From the NCBI RefSeq assembly GCF_000828675.1, contig NZ_AP014510.1, positions 1,879,413-1,943,412 of the forward strand: a stretch of 64,000 nt of DNA, read 5' to 3'. The notes under the pieces are model-generated. The model did not search any database, was not told the origin of the DNA, and saw only the letters and a program-made list of their open reading frames with translations. The stretch is from Thermotoga profunda AZM34c06 (lineage in GTDB: Bacteria; Thermotogota; Thermotogae; Thermotogales; DSM-5069). Numbering within the stretch: position 1 is the stretch's first letter; each line of letters starts with the position of its first letter. Positions 8,614-18,409 of the stretch are shown here, in pieces. Both the position numbers and the translations under genes were made by a program.

Positions 8614-11190
8614 TTAATGTTCTGCAATAACAGCTTTCAAACCATTTGTGAAAGATTCTATAGCCTTAATCTTAAAACCAAGCGACATCAATTCTTCTTT
8701 GATTTTAGTTGTTGTCCTGAGAATGCGGAAACCAGGATAATACCAGACCGTGTCGTTTTCATCTGAAAGATTAGGCACATGATGAAACAGGATGATCCGT
8801 TTAGCATTAGAAACCAGGTTTTTCAATTCCACAGCCTGTTCAATGCCAGATATTATGAGAATATTTTCTGATTTCTCATTCAATTCGATGCCAAGATCTG
8901 AGAAAATATCTTTGAAATTCTCTAACTGCTCATTCATTCTCACGTCATGCCAATCAACCTTCGAAAGCGTTTCGTAAAGCTCGGTCGATTGAACTCTCAA
9001 TGGGAGTTGTTTATAAGATTCTTTTTCAAAATTTTCATAAGCCTTGAGTGACTCATCGATTGGATAAGGTTTCGCATAGATCAAACCATTTTTTGCTTTA
9101 AACCATGCCCTGATAGGATGAATGACGCCGAAGGTGGTGAATTTTTCTGATATGTTACCAACCCACAGAATTTCGTCTTCACCGTTGAACCAATTAAGTT
9201 CCGTGTTTGGGTACAAACCCGTGTAAACAAATCTTCCAACAGATATGTCTGCGAGTTTTTCATTTTCTTCTACAGCTTTTATGTGATAAGATAACGATTT
9301 CTTTTTGTCTTTTTTAGAATAGAGTTTTGCGAGCCTGTAGTAATACATGGGAAATCTTGAAGGTTCCTTTATTCTATCAAGTAATTCTATTGCCTTACTT
9401 TCATCCTTAGTGTTAACGGCAGAAACATATAAAGCGATGTCATTATCGGAGAGCAAATAGAGTTTATTCACTTCATTCCCCAAGTACTTCTTAAAATCAA
9501 CTAAAAATTCCTTTTGTTTTGAATAAAAATTGTACAACTCTTCATAGACCCCACCTATTGTTGAGTCTAATCTGGTTTTCAAATCTTCTACTATTGGTTT
9601 GATGAATTGCGATAGTTCAGGTACAAGTTGTATGGCGTCTCTGTATAATCTCACCGCTTCCAGGAATTTTGATTCTTTGAGAAAATGATCTGCTAAGATT
9701 GCTTTGGCAACACCACGCACAACAAGATCCTCATCTTCTACAAATTTCTCTATGAATGATTTTTTCTGAGAGTGATCGAGCAGTGAGTATACCAAGAGTA
9801 GACCACCCACGCCATTTTCTTTTACGACATTCTCTAAATTCCCGGAACACAACAATTCCAGCATGAGATCTTGCTTAGTGTCAATCCTCTTCAAAAGTGC
9901 ATAGCTGAATGAGGTGACATCTTTAACGATGACATCTGAAAGGTTTACAGGAATTCTCTTCTCAACGATTTTCTCGTATACAGGTTGCATATTCACTCTA
10001 AGTTGTTTTCTCTTTACAAAATCTGTCAAATACTTCAAAGTTGGTAGAGATTTTTCGATATCTTTTTCTGCGATCTTGTTGATCAGATATTGAATCATAT
10101 TTACAGAAAGATCGTCATTCTTCGAAAACCTTTCCTGAGCGAGTTTGTTGAGCTCTTCATATTTTTCAAGCACGGTATAGGCGATCATCGCTCCAAGATC
10201 TGCCATTGGAATATCCTTGAAAGACATGATCGTCCATCCGAATTTCTCGATATTCTTTGAAGCATTTTCAACGGCTTTTTTGAATTTTTCATGATATTCA
10301 ATTACCTTTTTCCACTCCTGTTTTTTGAGATAGGCATTCAGCATGGCTAAATATGGATCAGGATACTCTGGGGTTGCATTTATGGCAGTTTGAGCAAGCT
10401 GTATCGCAAGATCATCCAGACCAGCATTGACTAAGTCGATTGAGAAGATATACAAGAATTCCAAACCAATCGCGGGGATAGAAGTCGATCTCCTCATGAG
10501 TTGCAAAGCCTGCCAACCCGCTTCAGCAGCTTGGTGCGGTTTACCACCGGTCTTCTCTGTTTTATACAGTTGAATGAGATAATACAGTCTTTCCTGATCG
10601 TTCTTGCATTGTTCCAAGTGTTTTCTTATTAGTGTTGCGGTTCGCTCGTATTTTTGCTTCTTGAGTTTTCTCGTCCAGATGTAACCATAATGGTAGATCA
10701 AAAAATTTGCATTCACAACCTTTGGTTTGTAAATTGCCTGGTTGTGTACGATGTTTTCATAATGAACTGTTCCGTTTCTGAAAATACGTGGTGTCGAGGC
10801 TGTTTCTGTGCGTTTGAAGTCCCAATCAAGGTAGCTCAGAGTCGGAAGATAAACTGTGTTTACATCCTTTGAAAGGGATCTCAAAAATTCTCTTATTCCA
10901 TTTTTAAAATCCTCTGAGACTTCTTCGTCGGCATCGAATATGAATACCCACTCGCAGGTTGGATATTTCAAAGAGTTGTTTCGTGCTTCAGAGAAATCGT
11001 TTTTCCATGGATGAAAATAGAGTTTGTCTGTATATTCTCGCACGATATTTGGAGTGTTATCACTCGAACCCGTATCGACAACAACAATCTCATCTGCCAC
11101 ATCTTTTATACTTTCCAAAGCCCTTCGAATATTGTGTTCTTCATCTTTGACGATCATCGCAACAGACAATAAGCAAGAATTTTCTTTCAC
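8614..11190 (-). CDS. GT2 glycosyltransferase with TPR region and unidentified C-terminal domain
   Basis: 858 residues. Residues 1 to about 190 are a family 2 glycosyltransferase of the SunS/SPBc2 subtype: I-V-K-D-E-E-H-N-I near the start, V-D-T-G-S-S-D-N-T, and the metal-binding D-A-D-E-E. Helical TPR-like repeats fill about 190-650. The last 200 residues include a strand-rich segment and a Rossmann-like stretch (I-L-I-I-S-G-I-E, then I-I-L-F-H-H-V), which might be a second transferase half. The likely role is glycosylating a protein or surface polymer in the cytoplasm; the acceptor is unknown. It starts with GTG at 11190. The broken chemotaxis receptor lies 24 bases upstream, which may hint at a motility-related target, but this is weak. 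Confidence 0.8.
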   Translation of the reverse strand: MKENSCLLSVAMIVKDEEHNIRRALESIKDVADEIVVVDTGSSDNTPNIVREYTDKLYFHPWKNDFSEARNNSLKYPTCEWVFIFDADEEVSEDFKNGIREFLRSLSKDVNTVYLPTLSYLDWDFKRTETASTPRIFRNGTVHYENIVHNQAIYKPKVVNANFLIYHYGYIWTRKLKKQKYERTATLIRKHLEQCKNDQERLYYLIQLYKTEKTGGKPHQAAEAGWQALQLMRRSTSIPAIGLEFLYIFSIDLVNAGLDDLAIQLAQTAINATPEYPDPYLAMLNAYLKKQEWKKVIEYHEKFKKAVENASKNIEKFGWTIMSFKDIPMADLGAMIAYTVLEKYEELNKLAQERFSKNDDLSVNMIQYLINKIAEKDIEKSLPTLKYLTDFVKRKQLRVNMQPVYEKIVEKRIPVNLSDVIVKDVTSFSYALLKRIDTKQDLMLELLCSGNLENVVKENGVGGLLLVYSLLDHSQKKSFIEKFVEDEDLVVRGVAKAILADHFLKESKFLEAVRLYRDAIQLVPELSQFIKPIVEDLKTRLDSTIGGVYEELYNFYSKQKEFLVDFKKYLGNEVNKLYLLSDNDIALYVSAVNTKDESKAIELLDRIKEPSRFPMYYYRLAKLYSKKDKKKSLSYHIKAVEENEKLADISVGRFVYTGLYPNTELNWFNGEDEILWVGNISEKFTTFGVIHPIRAWFKAKNGLIYAKPYPIDESLKAYENFEKESYKQLPLRVQSTELYETLSKVDWHDVRMNEQLENFKDIFSDLGIELNEKSENILIISGIEQAVELKNLVSNAKRIILFHHVPNLSDENDTVWYYPGFRILRTTTKIKEELMSLGFKIKAIESFTNGLKAVIAEH

Positions 11191-11214
11191 ATCAACGCCC
11201 CCTGACTGTATAAC

Positions 11215-13161
11215 TCACACTTTGAATTTATCCGTCAACTCATTCAGCTTCTTTGAAAGTTCTATCAACTTAGAGCTTTCTGAACTCACCTCTTGGTTTA
11301 TTTGGACTTGTTGTTCGACAATTTTACTCAATTCATCTACTCTGGTTGAGATATTCGAAATTGAAGAGTTCAGTGAATTAACTGCAGCACTCATTTCCTG
11401 TGCTGCAGCACTCTGTTGTTCTGAACTTGCAGCTAACCCATCTGTCATACTGGCAATCTCTTTTATTTGCTTTAATACATTGGTCAGAGAATTTCTCACA
11501 GTATAAGATTGTTCTGCAACTCTCTCAACGGCACTGACAGTTTCTTGAGTGACAGAACTTGCTCTATCTGCTCCTTGTCTGATATTGTTAAGTATTTGAT
11601 TTATTTTTTCAGTGGCATTTTTACTCTGTTCAGCGAGCTTTCTTATCTCATCTGCAACAACTGCAAAACCTCTACCAGCTTCACCCGCTCTTGCGGCTTC
11701 TATTGCGGCATTCAATGCGAGCAAATTCGTTTGTTCGGCTATTGAATTGATTGTATTGACTATTTCACTTATGTTTTGAGCATTCTCAGACAATTCACTC
11801 ACCACCGATGCAGTGAATACCGCCTTTTGTTTGGAGTCTTCAACTACTTGATAGATCATGTCAAGTGCTTTCTCTCCTTCTTTTGCGGCATTACTCGCTT
11901 GTTCTGATTTATCAGCAAGATCTTGCGAAGCCTTTGCGATATTCTGCGTGCTTGCTGCGATCTCACTAACACCTGTAGTGAATTCTTTTGATGATTGTGA
12001 TGCATTCTGCACTGCTTGTTCGATCTCTATCATGCTTTTGTGCAAGTCTGAGCTGGATGTTTTCAACTGTTCAGAAACATCTCTCAAGCCATCAGCAGAG
12101 TCGTCTATGCTTCTTGAGACATTCAAGATATCGCCTACAGTTGTTCTCAAACTCTGTGCCATACCATTCAGTGCGTTCGCTATTTGAGCAACTTCATCTT
12201 TTCCTCTGGTTTCAAACTTTGTCGTCAGATCGCCTTTGTCAAACTCATTCACCTTGACAGCCAGATCCTTTATCGGTTTTGAGATAGAGGTGGCCACAAT
12301 GAAAACAACAGCTGCAATTATTACAACTAAAAGAACAAAGAGAGAAATGACTACGTAATTAGTCCTCTTTGCATCCTTTAAGATCTCATCTACTGGGACA
12401 ACTATACCAAGTTACCAACCCGGTGATGATTCAACAGGTGCGAAAAATACATATCTGACAACACCTTTATCATCTGAGTATTTTCCATAACCAATCTCAC
12501 CTTTAATCATTCTCTTTCCAATCTCACTCAAACCTTTATAACCCAGTTTTTCATCTGCACTGGTAATATCAAGATTCATGACCTGTGATTGGTCGGAATG
12601 AACCATGACCGTACCTTTGGAGGTAACAACCAATGGAAAACTCGTCTCTCCAAGTTGAATATCTTTCACCATTTTTGCGAGTGTCTCAAGTGGAATAGTG
12701 GCTCCATACAATCCCATTACCTGTCCTTGATAGTCCTTAAAAGCAGCAGCCACAACAAAGACGGGATTGCTTGAGAAAACCGATCGTTCAGGTTCACTGA
12801 TTATCAAATCCTTTCCTTCAAAGATCTGCTTGAAATATGATTTTTGAGTTATGTCCGCTTCTTGTGCTTTGGTTGAACGTGCAATACCTTCTGACCAAGA
12901 TATGAACAGATCTTCTGACCCTTCAAGTGTGACCTGTGCTATTACTTTTTTCTCAGCTAAAACCTTAATTCTATCAATGATCCTTAAAAGCCATTCGGTT
13001 ACAGTTCTGCTACCGAGGCTAACAATCTTTTGTGCAGCTGTTTCTGCCATGAGGATCGATGATTTAGAAACATTTGTGTAGACAACAAAAGCTATACCCG
13101 TTGCGAGTAGGATGACCGGTATCAAAAACCACACAAGCATCTTTGAACGAAGTTTTTTCAC
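11215..13161 (-). pseudogene. Methyl-accepting chemotaxis protein interrupted by an in-frame TAA
   Basis: Read through, this is a 649-codon receptor: membrane helix (about 8-28), extracellular Cache-type sensor, second helix, HAMP (S-K-P-I-K-D-L) and a full signalling domain with the [15 protein letters not shown] hairpin tip. Codon 250 (12412-12414) is TAA, inside the sensor's last strand after P-G-W and before L-G-I-V-V-P-V-D. Homologous sensors usually have a sense codon here, often Lys, so a single AAA to TAA change would explain it. The frame is otherwise intact on both sides. A downstream GTG at 12297 could only yield a helix-less cytoplasmic piece. Pseudogene, strain polymorphism and sequencing error are all possible. 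Confidence 0.85.
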
Positions 13162-13271
13162 TGGAGCACCTCCAGAGTTATTTTACATAAAAATTTTGTG
13201 TTTTAAAAATTAATCGACGCGACACTCTATTGTTTTTGCACATCTCCTTGAGTGTTTTTCCATCATTATTT

Positions 13272-13300
13272 AAAAAAGCCAAGGTTTGAAAACCTTGGCT
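13272..13300 (-). terminator. Rho-independent terminator of the leuS operon
   Basis: Arms AGCCAAGGTT (13277-13286) and AACCTTGGCT (13291-13300) make a perfect 10-bp stem with a 4-base loop. On the minus strand it is followed by a run of six T (plus-strand A at 13272-13277). It sits 33 bases past the leuS stop. Confidence 0.88.
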
Positions 13301-13332
13301 GATTTTTGAATCTAAGATTGCTCAATTTTTTG

Positions 13333-15780
13333 TTAAACAACTATATTGAGGAGTCTTCCTTGTACATAGAGCACCTTCTTTGGTTCGCCATCGAGAAATT
13401 TTTTGACTTTATCACTCAAAAGGGCAAGTTTCAATACTTCGTCTTGATTGGCATCGATTGGAACTTTTATTCTGTCTCTGACCTTACCATTTATCTGTAC
13501 GGCTATCTCAATTTCCTGAACAATCAGTGCTTGTGAGTCGTACTGAGGCCATCTTTCTTTCATTATTGAAGTGGCCTTTCCCATTTTGTGCCAGAGTTCT
13601 TCGGCAAAATGAGGAGCAAATGGGGAGATCATGAGCAAGAAATTCTCGGCAAACTCTCTCAAAATCTCGGTATTCCACTTTTCCTGTGGTATATCTTCCA
13701 TGTAATCAGAGACGGCATTTACCAATTCCATTAATCCACTTATGGCTGTGTTGAATTTGAAACCGCCTTCCATATCTTGTGTGATCTTTTTCAAAGAAGA
13801 ATGCAATTTTCTTCTGAGCTCTCTTTCTTTTTCTGTGAATTCAGATTTGTCATGATTTGAAATAGAGATTATTTGGTCAACCACAGTCCACGCTTTTCTT
13901 ATGAATCTGTTAACACCTTCGATACCAGCATCGTTCCATTCGGCATCTCTTTCAGGTGGTCCCATGAAAAGGATGTACATTCTGAGTGTGTCGGCTCCAT
14001 ATTTTTCAATCATATCGTCTGGTGAAACAACATTGCCTTTGCTCTTTGACATCTTTGCACCATCTTTATAGATCATTCCCTGAGTGAAAAGATTTTCGAA
14101 TGGTTCATCAAAACTGAGATATCCCAAATCGTGTAGTACTTTTGTTATGAATCTCGAATAGAGTAGGTGCAATATGGCATGTTCCACTCCACCCACATAT
14201 TGATCGACAGGCAACCAATGATCAACATCTTCTTTTTTGAATGGGGCGTTATCCAATTTAGGATTGACATACCTCAAAAAATACCACGAAGAATCAACAA
14301 ACGTATCCATTGTGTCAGCTTCTCTGAGTGCTGGTCTACCACATTTTGGACAAGTTGTTTTTCTGAATTCATCGTTTAGCATCAACGGTGACTGACCAGT
14401 TGGCAGAAATTCTACATTGTATGGGAGCCTAACCGGTAGATCTTTCTCCGGTACTGGAACTATTCCACAGTGATCGCAGTAGATTATTGGTATCGGTGCT
14501 CCCCAATAGCGTTGTCGAGAAATCAACCAATCTCTCAATTTATACTGTACAGCCTTTTTCCCCAATCCTTTTTCTTCCAACCACGATATGACCTTGTCGA
14601 TACCTTCGGGAACTGGCGTGCCGCTGAGCAATCCACTGTTGATCATCACTCCAGGTCCGTCGTACGCCTTGTTCACAGTAACGTCTTCCAGCGGTTTTAT
14701 AACCTGTCTTATGGGTATGTTGTATTTCATTGCAAATTCATAATCTCGCTGATCATGAGCAGGAACACCCATCACTGCACCCGTGCCATATTCCATGAGA
14801 ACGTAATTGGCAACATATATGGGTATCTTTTCACCATTGACAGGGTTAACTGCATATCTTCCTGTGAAGAAACCTTCTTTTTCGGTATCGACTGCCCCTC
14901 TTTTGAATCTATCTTGTTGGCCAACGTATTTCAGAAAATCCTCAAGGTCTTTGTGTAGCTGTGGCAGCACCAATTGTTCAACGAGTGGTGATTCTGGTGC
15001 CAACGCCATGAAGGTTACTCCCCAGAGTGTATCTGGTCTTGTGGTGAAAACCTCGATTTCTGTATCTAAACCATCCACTTTGAACTTTATTCTTGCTCCT
15101 TTACTTTCTCCAATCCAATTTCTTTGCATTGTCTTGACATGTTCGGGCCAACCGGTGAGTTTATCCAAGTCCTTCAGAAGTCTTTCCGCGTAGTTTGTTA
15201 TCTTGAAAAACCACTGCTCCAGATGTTTTATAGTCACAGGTGTATCACATCTCTCGCATCTACCATCTTTCACTTGTTCATTTGCCAGTGATGTCATACA
15301 TTTTGGGCACCAATTGACGGCTGCCTTTTTCTTATAGGCAAGTCCTGCTTCGTAAAGCTTTAGAAAGACCCATTCAGTCCATTTGTAGTATGGTTCAATG
15401 CAGGTTATGACCTCTCTATCCCAATCGTAACTTATACCGAGTTTTTTTATTTGACCTCTTATTGTGTTGATATTTTTCATGGTCCAGTCATGTGGGTGTA
15501 TCTTTCTTTCAATTGCGGCGTTTTCGGCTGGCAGACCAAAGGCATCATAACCAAAAGGATGTAAGACATTATAACCACACATCCTTTTATATCGTGCCAC
15601 TGCATCTCCTATCACGTAGTTTTTTACATGCCCAACGTGTAGTGTGCCAGATGGATATGGAAACATCACGAGCATATAGTATTTTGGAAGATCAGAATAT
15701 TGAGCAGTTTTGAACATGCCATTTTCTTCCCAATACCTTTGCCATTTCGTTTCTATTTCCTTGGGCTCATATTTCGACAC
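13333..15780 (-). CDS. leuS: Leucyl-tRNA synthetase
   Basis: 815 residues, the usual bacterial size. It charges tRNA-Leu in the cytoplasm. The class I signatures are present: H-V-G-H (residues 48-51) in place of HIGH, and K-M-S-K-S before the anticodon-binding region. A C-P-K-C...C-E-R-C zinc module precedes the editing domain, and the editing T-T-R-P-D-T motif is intact. It is last in a minus-strand operon: rdgB is 14 bases upstream and a clear terminator follows. Confidence 0.97.
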   Translation of the reverse strand: MSKYEPKEIETKWQRYWEENGMFKTAQYSDLPKYYMLVMFPYPSGTLHVGHVKNYVIGDAVARYKRMCGYNVLHPFGYDAFGLPAENAAIERKIHPHDWTMKNINTIRGQIKKLGISYDWDREVITCIEPYYKWTEWVFLKLYEAGLAYKKKAAVNWCPKCMTSLANEQVKDGRCERCDTPVTIKHLEQWFFKITNYAERLLKDLDKLTGWPEHVKTMQRNWIGESKGARIKFKVDGLDTEIEVFTTRPDTLWGVTFMALAPESPLVEQLVLPQLHKDLEDFLKYVGQQDRFKRGAVDTEKEGFFTGRYAVNPVNGEKIPIYVANYVLMEYGTGAVMGVPAHDQRDYEFAMKYNIPIRQVIKPLEDVTVNKAYDGPGVMINSGLLSGTPVPEGIDKVISWLEEKGLGKKAVQYKLRDWLISRQRYWGAPIPIIYCDHCGIVPVPEKDLPVRLPYNVEFLPTGQSPLMLNDEFRKTTCPKCGRPALREADTMDTFVDSSWYFLRYVNPKLDNAPFKKEDVDHWLPVDQYVGGVEHAILHLLYSRFITKVLHDLGYLSFDEPFENLFTQGMIYKDGAKMSKSKGNVVSPDDMIEKYGADTLRMYILFMGPPERDAEWNDAGIEGVNRFIRKAWTVVDQIISISNHDKSEFTEKERELRRKLHSSLKKITQDMEGGFKFNTAISGLMELVNAVSDYMEDIPQEKWNTEILREFAENFLLMISPFAPHFAEELWHKMGKATSIMKERWPQYDSQALIVQEIEIAVQINGKVRDRIKVPIDANQDEVLKLALLSDKVKKFLDGEPKKVLYVQGRLLNIVV

Positions 15781-15794
15781 AGGATCACCTCCAA

Positions 15795-16379
15795 CTACTT
15801 GAAAAAGATTATATCATCGAGTTTTTCAAAAAGATCACTGAAAGCTTTATATCTGTGACTCAATTTATGTTTTTCTTCTATCATCTCACCAAAGGTGGTT
15901 TCATATCCATCTGGTATGAAGATTGGATCATAGCCAAACCCACCTGTACCCCTTATGCTGTCACTAATCTTGCCTTTGACATCTCTCTCACAAGACAATA
16001 CTATTTTCTCGATAGGATCGTAGTAAGCGGCTGCACAAACAAATCTCGCCGCTCTGTTTTGTTTGTTTTTGAGCATTTCCAAGATGAATAGCATCTTCTG
16101 CTCATATGAATAATCTTCCATGAACCTTGCCGAATGAACACCGGGAAAGCCATCAAGTGCATCTATGACAAGTCCCGAGTCATCGGCTATGGTCCTCTGC
16201 TTTGTGATATTTCCATAGAAAATGGCCTTTTTGATGGAATTTTCGACAAAGCTATTACCGTCTTCAGGGGCTTGTAATTTCACACCTAAATCGTCAAGCG
16301 ATACAACTTCTATTTCTCGCGGTACAAACCTTTTTATTTCTTCAATTTTGTGTTTGTTTCTGGTCGCGATCAGGAGCAT
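15795..16379 (-). CDS. rdgB: XTP/dITP pyrophosphatase (RdgB/HAM1 family)
   Basis: 194 residues. It hydrolyses non-canonical purine nucleotides (dITP, XTP) to monophosphates, keeping them out of DNA and RNA. The N-terminal A-T-R-N-K-H-K substrate-binding motif, the D-D-S-G-L and the G-F-G-Y-D-P-I-F signatures are visible. Its start overlaps the end of rpe by 10 bases, so it is translated as part of the rlmN-leuS operon. Confidence 0.95.
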   Translation of the reverse strand: MLLIATRNKHKIEEIKRFVPREIEVVSLDDLGVKLQAPEDGNSFVENSIKKAIFYGNITKQRTIADDSGLVIDALDGFPGVHSARFMEDYSYEQKMLFILEMLKNKQNRAARFVCAAAYYDPIEKIVLSCERDVKGKISDSIRGTGGFGYDPIFIPDGYETTFGEMIEEKHKLSHRYKAFSDLFEKLDDIIFFK

Positions 16380-17020
16380 TTTATCTCCTCCAGTTTCTTT
16401 CTGAAAGAAGCAGGATCATACCTAAAAATTCCATATCCCATTACCAATATCTGTGCGCCACTACACACTACGTCAGTCACTGTGTCTTCATTTATTCCAC
16501 CATCGACCATTATCTTGATCTTCAAATCCTTTTGTTGAATTATTTTCGAAAGTCTTTTGATTTTTTCAGTGGTGTTTTTTATGAATTTTTGGCCAGAAAA
16601 CCCGGGATTAACTGTCATGATCAAAATACCGTCAATATCGTTTAGAATATCTGAAAGCATTTCCACTGGAGTGTGTGGATTGAGTGCCACGTAGGCTTGT
16701 GCGCCTTTATCTTTGATCTGGTAAATAGTTCTGTGCAGGTGCAAACACGTTTCATAATGTACAGTGACTATCGAAGCGCCTGCATCGACAAATCTCTCGA
16801 CGTATTTTTCTGGTTGAACGATCATCAAATGTGCATCTATCGGCAAACTGGTACATCTTTTCACGGCCTCAAGTAATGGTAATCCAAAGGTTATATTTGG
16901 TACAAAGACGCCATCCATCACATCCAGATGGACCATATCTATATATGGCTCGACTCTTTTGATCTCCTCACCAAGTCTTGACAGATCACTTGCCAATATC
17001 GATGCAGAAATCATCACCAT
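16370..17020 (-). CDS. rpe: Ribulose-phosphate 3-epimerase
   Basis: 216 residues, a TIM barrel interconverting ribulose-5-phosphate and xylulose-5-phosphate in the pentose phosphate pathway. Family motifs: S-A-S-I-L-A-S-D at the start, the metal-binding H-L-D-V-M-D-G, D-A-H-L-M, V-N-P-G-F-S-G-Q and V-D-G-G-I-N near the end. The ATG at 17020 overlaps the rsgA stop by 7 bases. An rsgA-rpe pairing is common in bacteria. Confidence 0.96.
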   Translation of the reverse strand: MVMISASILASDLSRLGEEIKRVEPYIDMVHLDVMDGVFVPNITFGLPLLEAVKRCTSLPIDAHLMIVQPEKYVERFVDAGASIVTVHYETCLHLHRTIYQIKDKGAQAYVALNPHTPVEMLSDILNDIDGILIMTVNPGFSGQKFIKNTTEKIKRLSKIIQQKDLKIKIMVDGGINEDTVTDVVCSGAQILVMGYGIFRYDPASFRKKLEEIKCS

Positions 17021-17871
17021 TGCTTACTCACTTCCCTGTATATTTCAAGATAATTCTCGTACCTACTCACGGCGATCTCACCTTTTTTAACAAGTTCTTT
17101 GATCTTACATCCTGGCTCATCGATGTGAGTGCAATCTTTGAACAAGCATTTATTATTCTCGAGTATTTCTGGAAAATACAACTTCAGATTCTCTGGTTTG
17201 ATGTGGTCCATTTCTATGAGCGAAAATCCAGGCGTATCGGCAACAAAGCCTCCAAATGGCAAACGTATCAATTCGGCTGCCGTAGTTGTGTGTTTTCCTC
17301 TTTCGATTTTTTCAGAGATCTCCTGTGTTCTGAGATTTATCCCAGGACAGATACTGTTCAAAAGACTACTCTTTCCTACACCAGAAGGCCCTGCAAAAAC
17401 AGATAATCTATCTTTGAAATGATTTTTCAACTCCTCGATACCTTCACCAGTTTTTGTGCTTGTACATACGACAGGGTAGATTTTTGAATACGTATCGATG
17501 AAAGATTTTTTCCTATCTTGATCTGTCTCATCAAGTAAATCTATTTTGTTGAGTACGAGCACGGCATTGAGCTTTGCCTCTTCAACTAAAACAAGTAGTT
17601 TATCAAGCATCAAAAGAGGAACCTCGGGTTTCTTGATGGTGTGAACACAAACCACTTGATCTATATTCGCCACCCTTGGTTTTGGCAATTCATTCTTTCT
17701 TTTCAGAACAGATTCGACAACTCCCGCATCGCTCACCTTGACATATTCAACAACATCTCCCACTATTGGCCTTAATCCTTGAAGTTTAAAACGACCCCTC
17801 AGATAACATCTTATCCTTTCATAGGTTTTCGAATCTTCAACAATTAAAACATTGGACATGAATTTTACCAC
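17014..17871 (-). CDS. rsgA: Ribosome small-subunit-dependent GTPase A
   Basis: About 285 residues from the GTG at 17871, which follows an AGAGGA ribosome site; an ATG at 17859 is the alternative. The protein is a circularly permuted GTPase: an N-terminal OB-fold, then G4 (N-K-I-D), G1 (G-P-S-G-V-G-K-S-S), G3 (D-T-P-G), and a C-terminal zinc knuckle with C-x6-C-x-H-x5-C spacing. It helps the final maturation of the 30S subunit. It lies 7 bases after the PASTA gene and overlaps rpe. Confidence 0.95.
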   Translation of the reverse strand: MVKFMSNVLIVEDSKTYERIRCYLRGRFKLQGLRPIVGDVVEYVKVSDAGVVESVLKRKNELPKPRVANIDQVVCVHTIKKPEVPLLMLDKLLVLVEEAKLNAVLVLNKIDLLDETDQDRKKSFIDTYSKIYPVVCTSTKTGEGIEELKNHFKDRLSVFAGPSGVGKSSLLNSICPGINLRTQEISEKIERGKHTTTAAELIRLPFGGFVADTPGFSLIEMDHIKPENLKLYFPEILENNKCLFKDCTHIDEPGCKIKELVKKGEIAVSRYENYLEIYREVSKQW

Positions 17872-17878
17872 AATTCCT

Positions 17879-18409
17879 CTACTTCTCAGAACCTGACCCC
17901 TCCCCTGGTTCACCAGAATCAACCAGAATCGACACCTCACCGTTTTGTTTCAAAGAACTCCCTGCTGGGGGATAGATCCCCATGACTCTGCCATCTGTTC
18001 CTTTGAATGGCATCTGTACAATCCTTATTTGGAAACCCATCTCAGTTAGGACCTTCACGGCAGTTTCCTTAGGAGCACCGACAAGATCTGGAATAGTCAT
18101 CTGCTGAGGTTCTCTGAGAAAAATAATGACCGTTCTGTTTTTTCGTACTTTCTGTCCAGCATTTGGATAGGTATGGTCTACCAGCCCTGTTCCAAATATC
18201 TGTCCTGGTTTTACGCCGGATCTTTTCAATTCCTCAATGGCTCGGTCGATCTCAAAACCTTTTACATCGGGTATCTCAACTGTCTGAGGACGAATCAAAA
18301 AATAACTCAGAAAGATCACACCACCTACTACCATACCAAGAAACATGTAAAGCAAAAAGATGAAGACTGTCCTCAGCGCTGAAGATTTCTGATTCTTAGC
18401 TGTCCGCAT
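17879..18409 (-). CDS. Membrane-anchored PASTA-domain protein
   Basis: 176 residues: a short cytoplasmic tail, one membrane helix (about 14-36), then two PASTA repeats (V-E-I-P-D-V-K-G and M-T-I-P-D-L-V-G mark their starts) and a Gly/Ser/Glu-rich tail. PASTA domains bind muropeptides or beta-lactams and are normally part of PknB-type kinases or class B PBPs; here there is no kinase or transpeptidase. A peptidoglycan-sensing or scaffold role is inferred. The start overlaps the end of rlmN by 37 bases with a weak ribosome site, so a later start just before the helix is possible. Confidence 0.8.
   Translation of the reverse strand: MRTAKNQKSSALRTVFIFLLYMFLGMVVGGVIFLSYFLIRPQTVEIPDVKGFEIDRAIEELKRSGVKPGQIFGTGLVDHTYPNAGQKVRKNRTVIIFLREPQQMTIPDLVGAPKETAVKVLTEMGFQIRIVQMPFKGTDGRVMGIYPPAGSSLKQNGEVSILVDSGEPGEGSGSEK

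Noticed and set aside
12297-12413. Treating the two receptor halves as separate functional genes
   Set aside because: The downstream part would lose both membrane helices and the frames match exactly, so one broken gene is the better reading.
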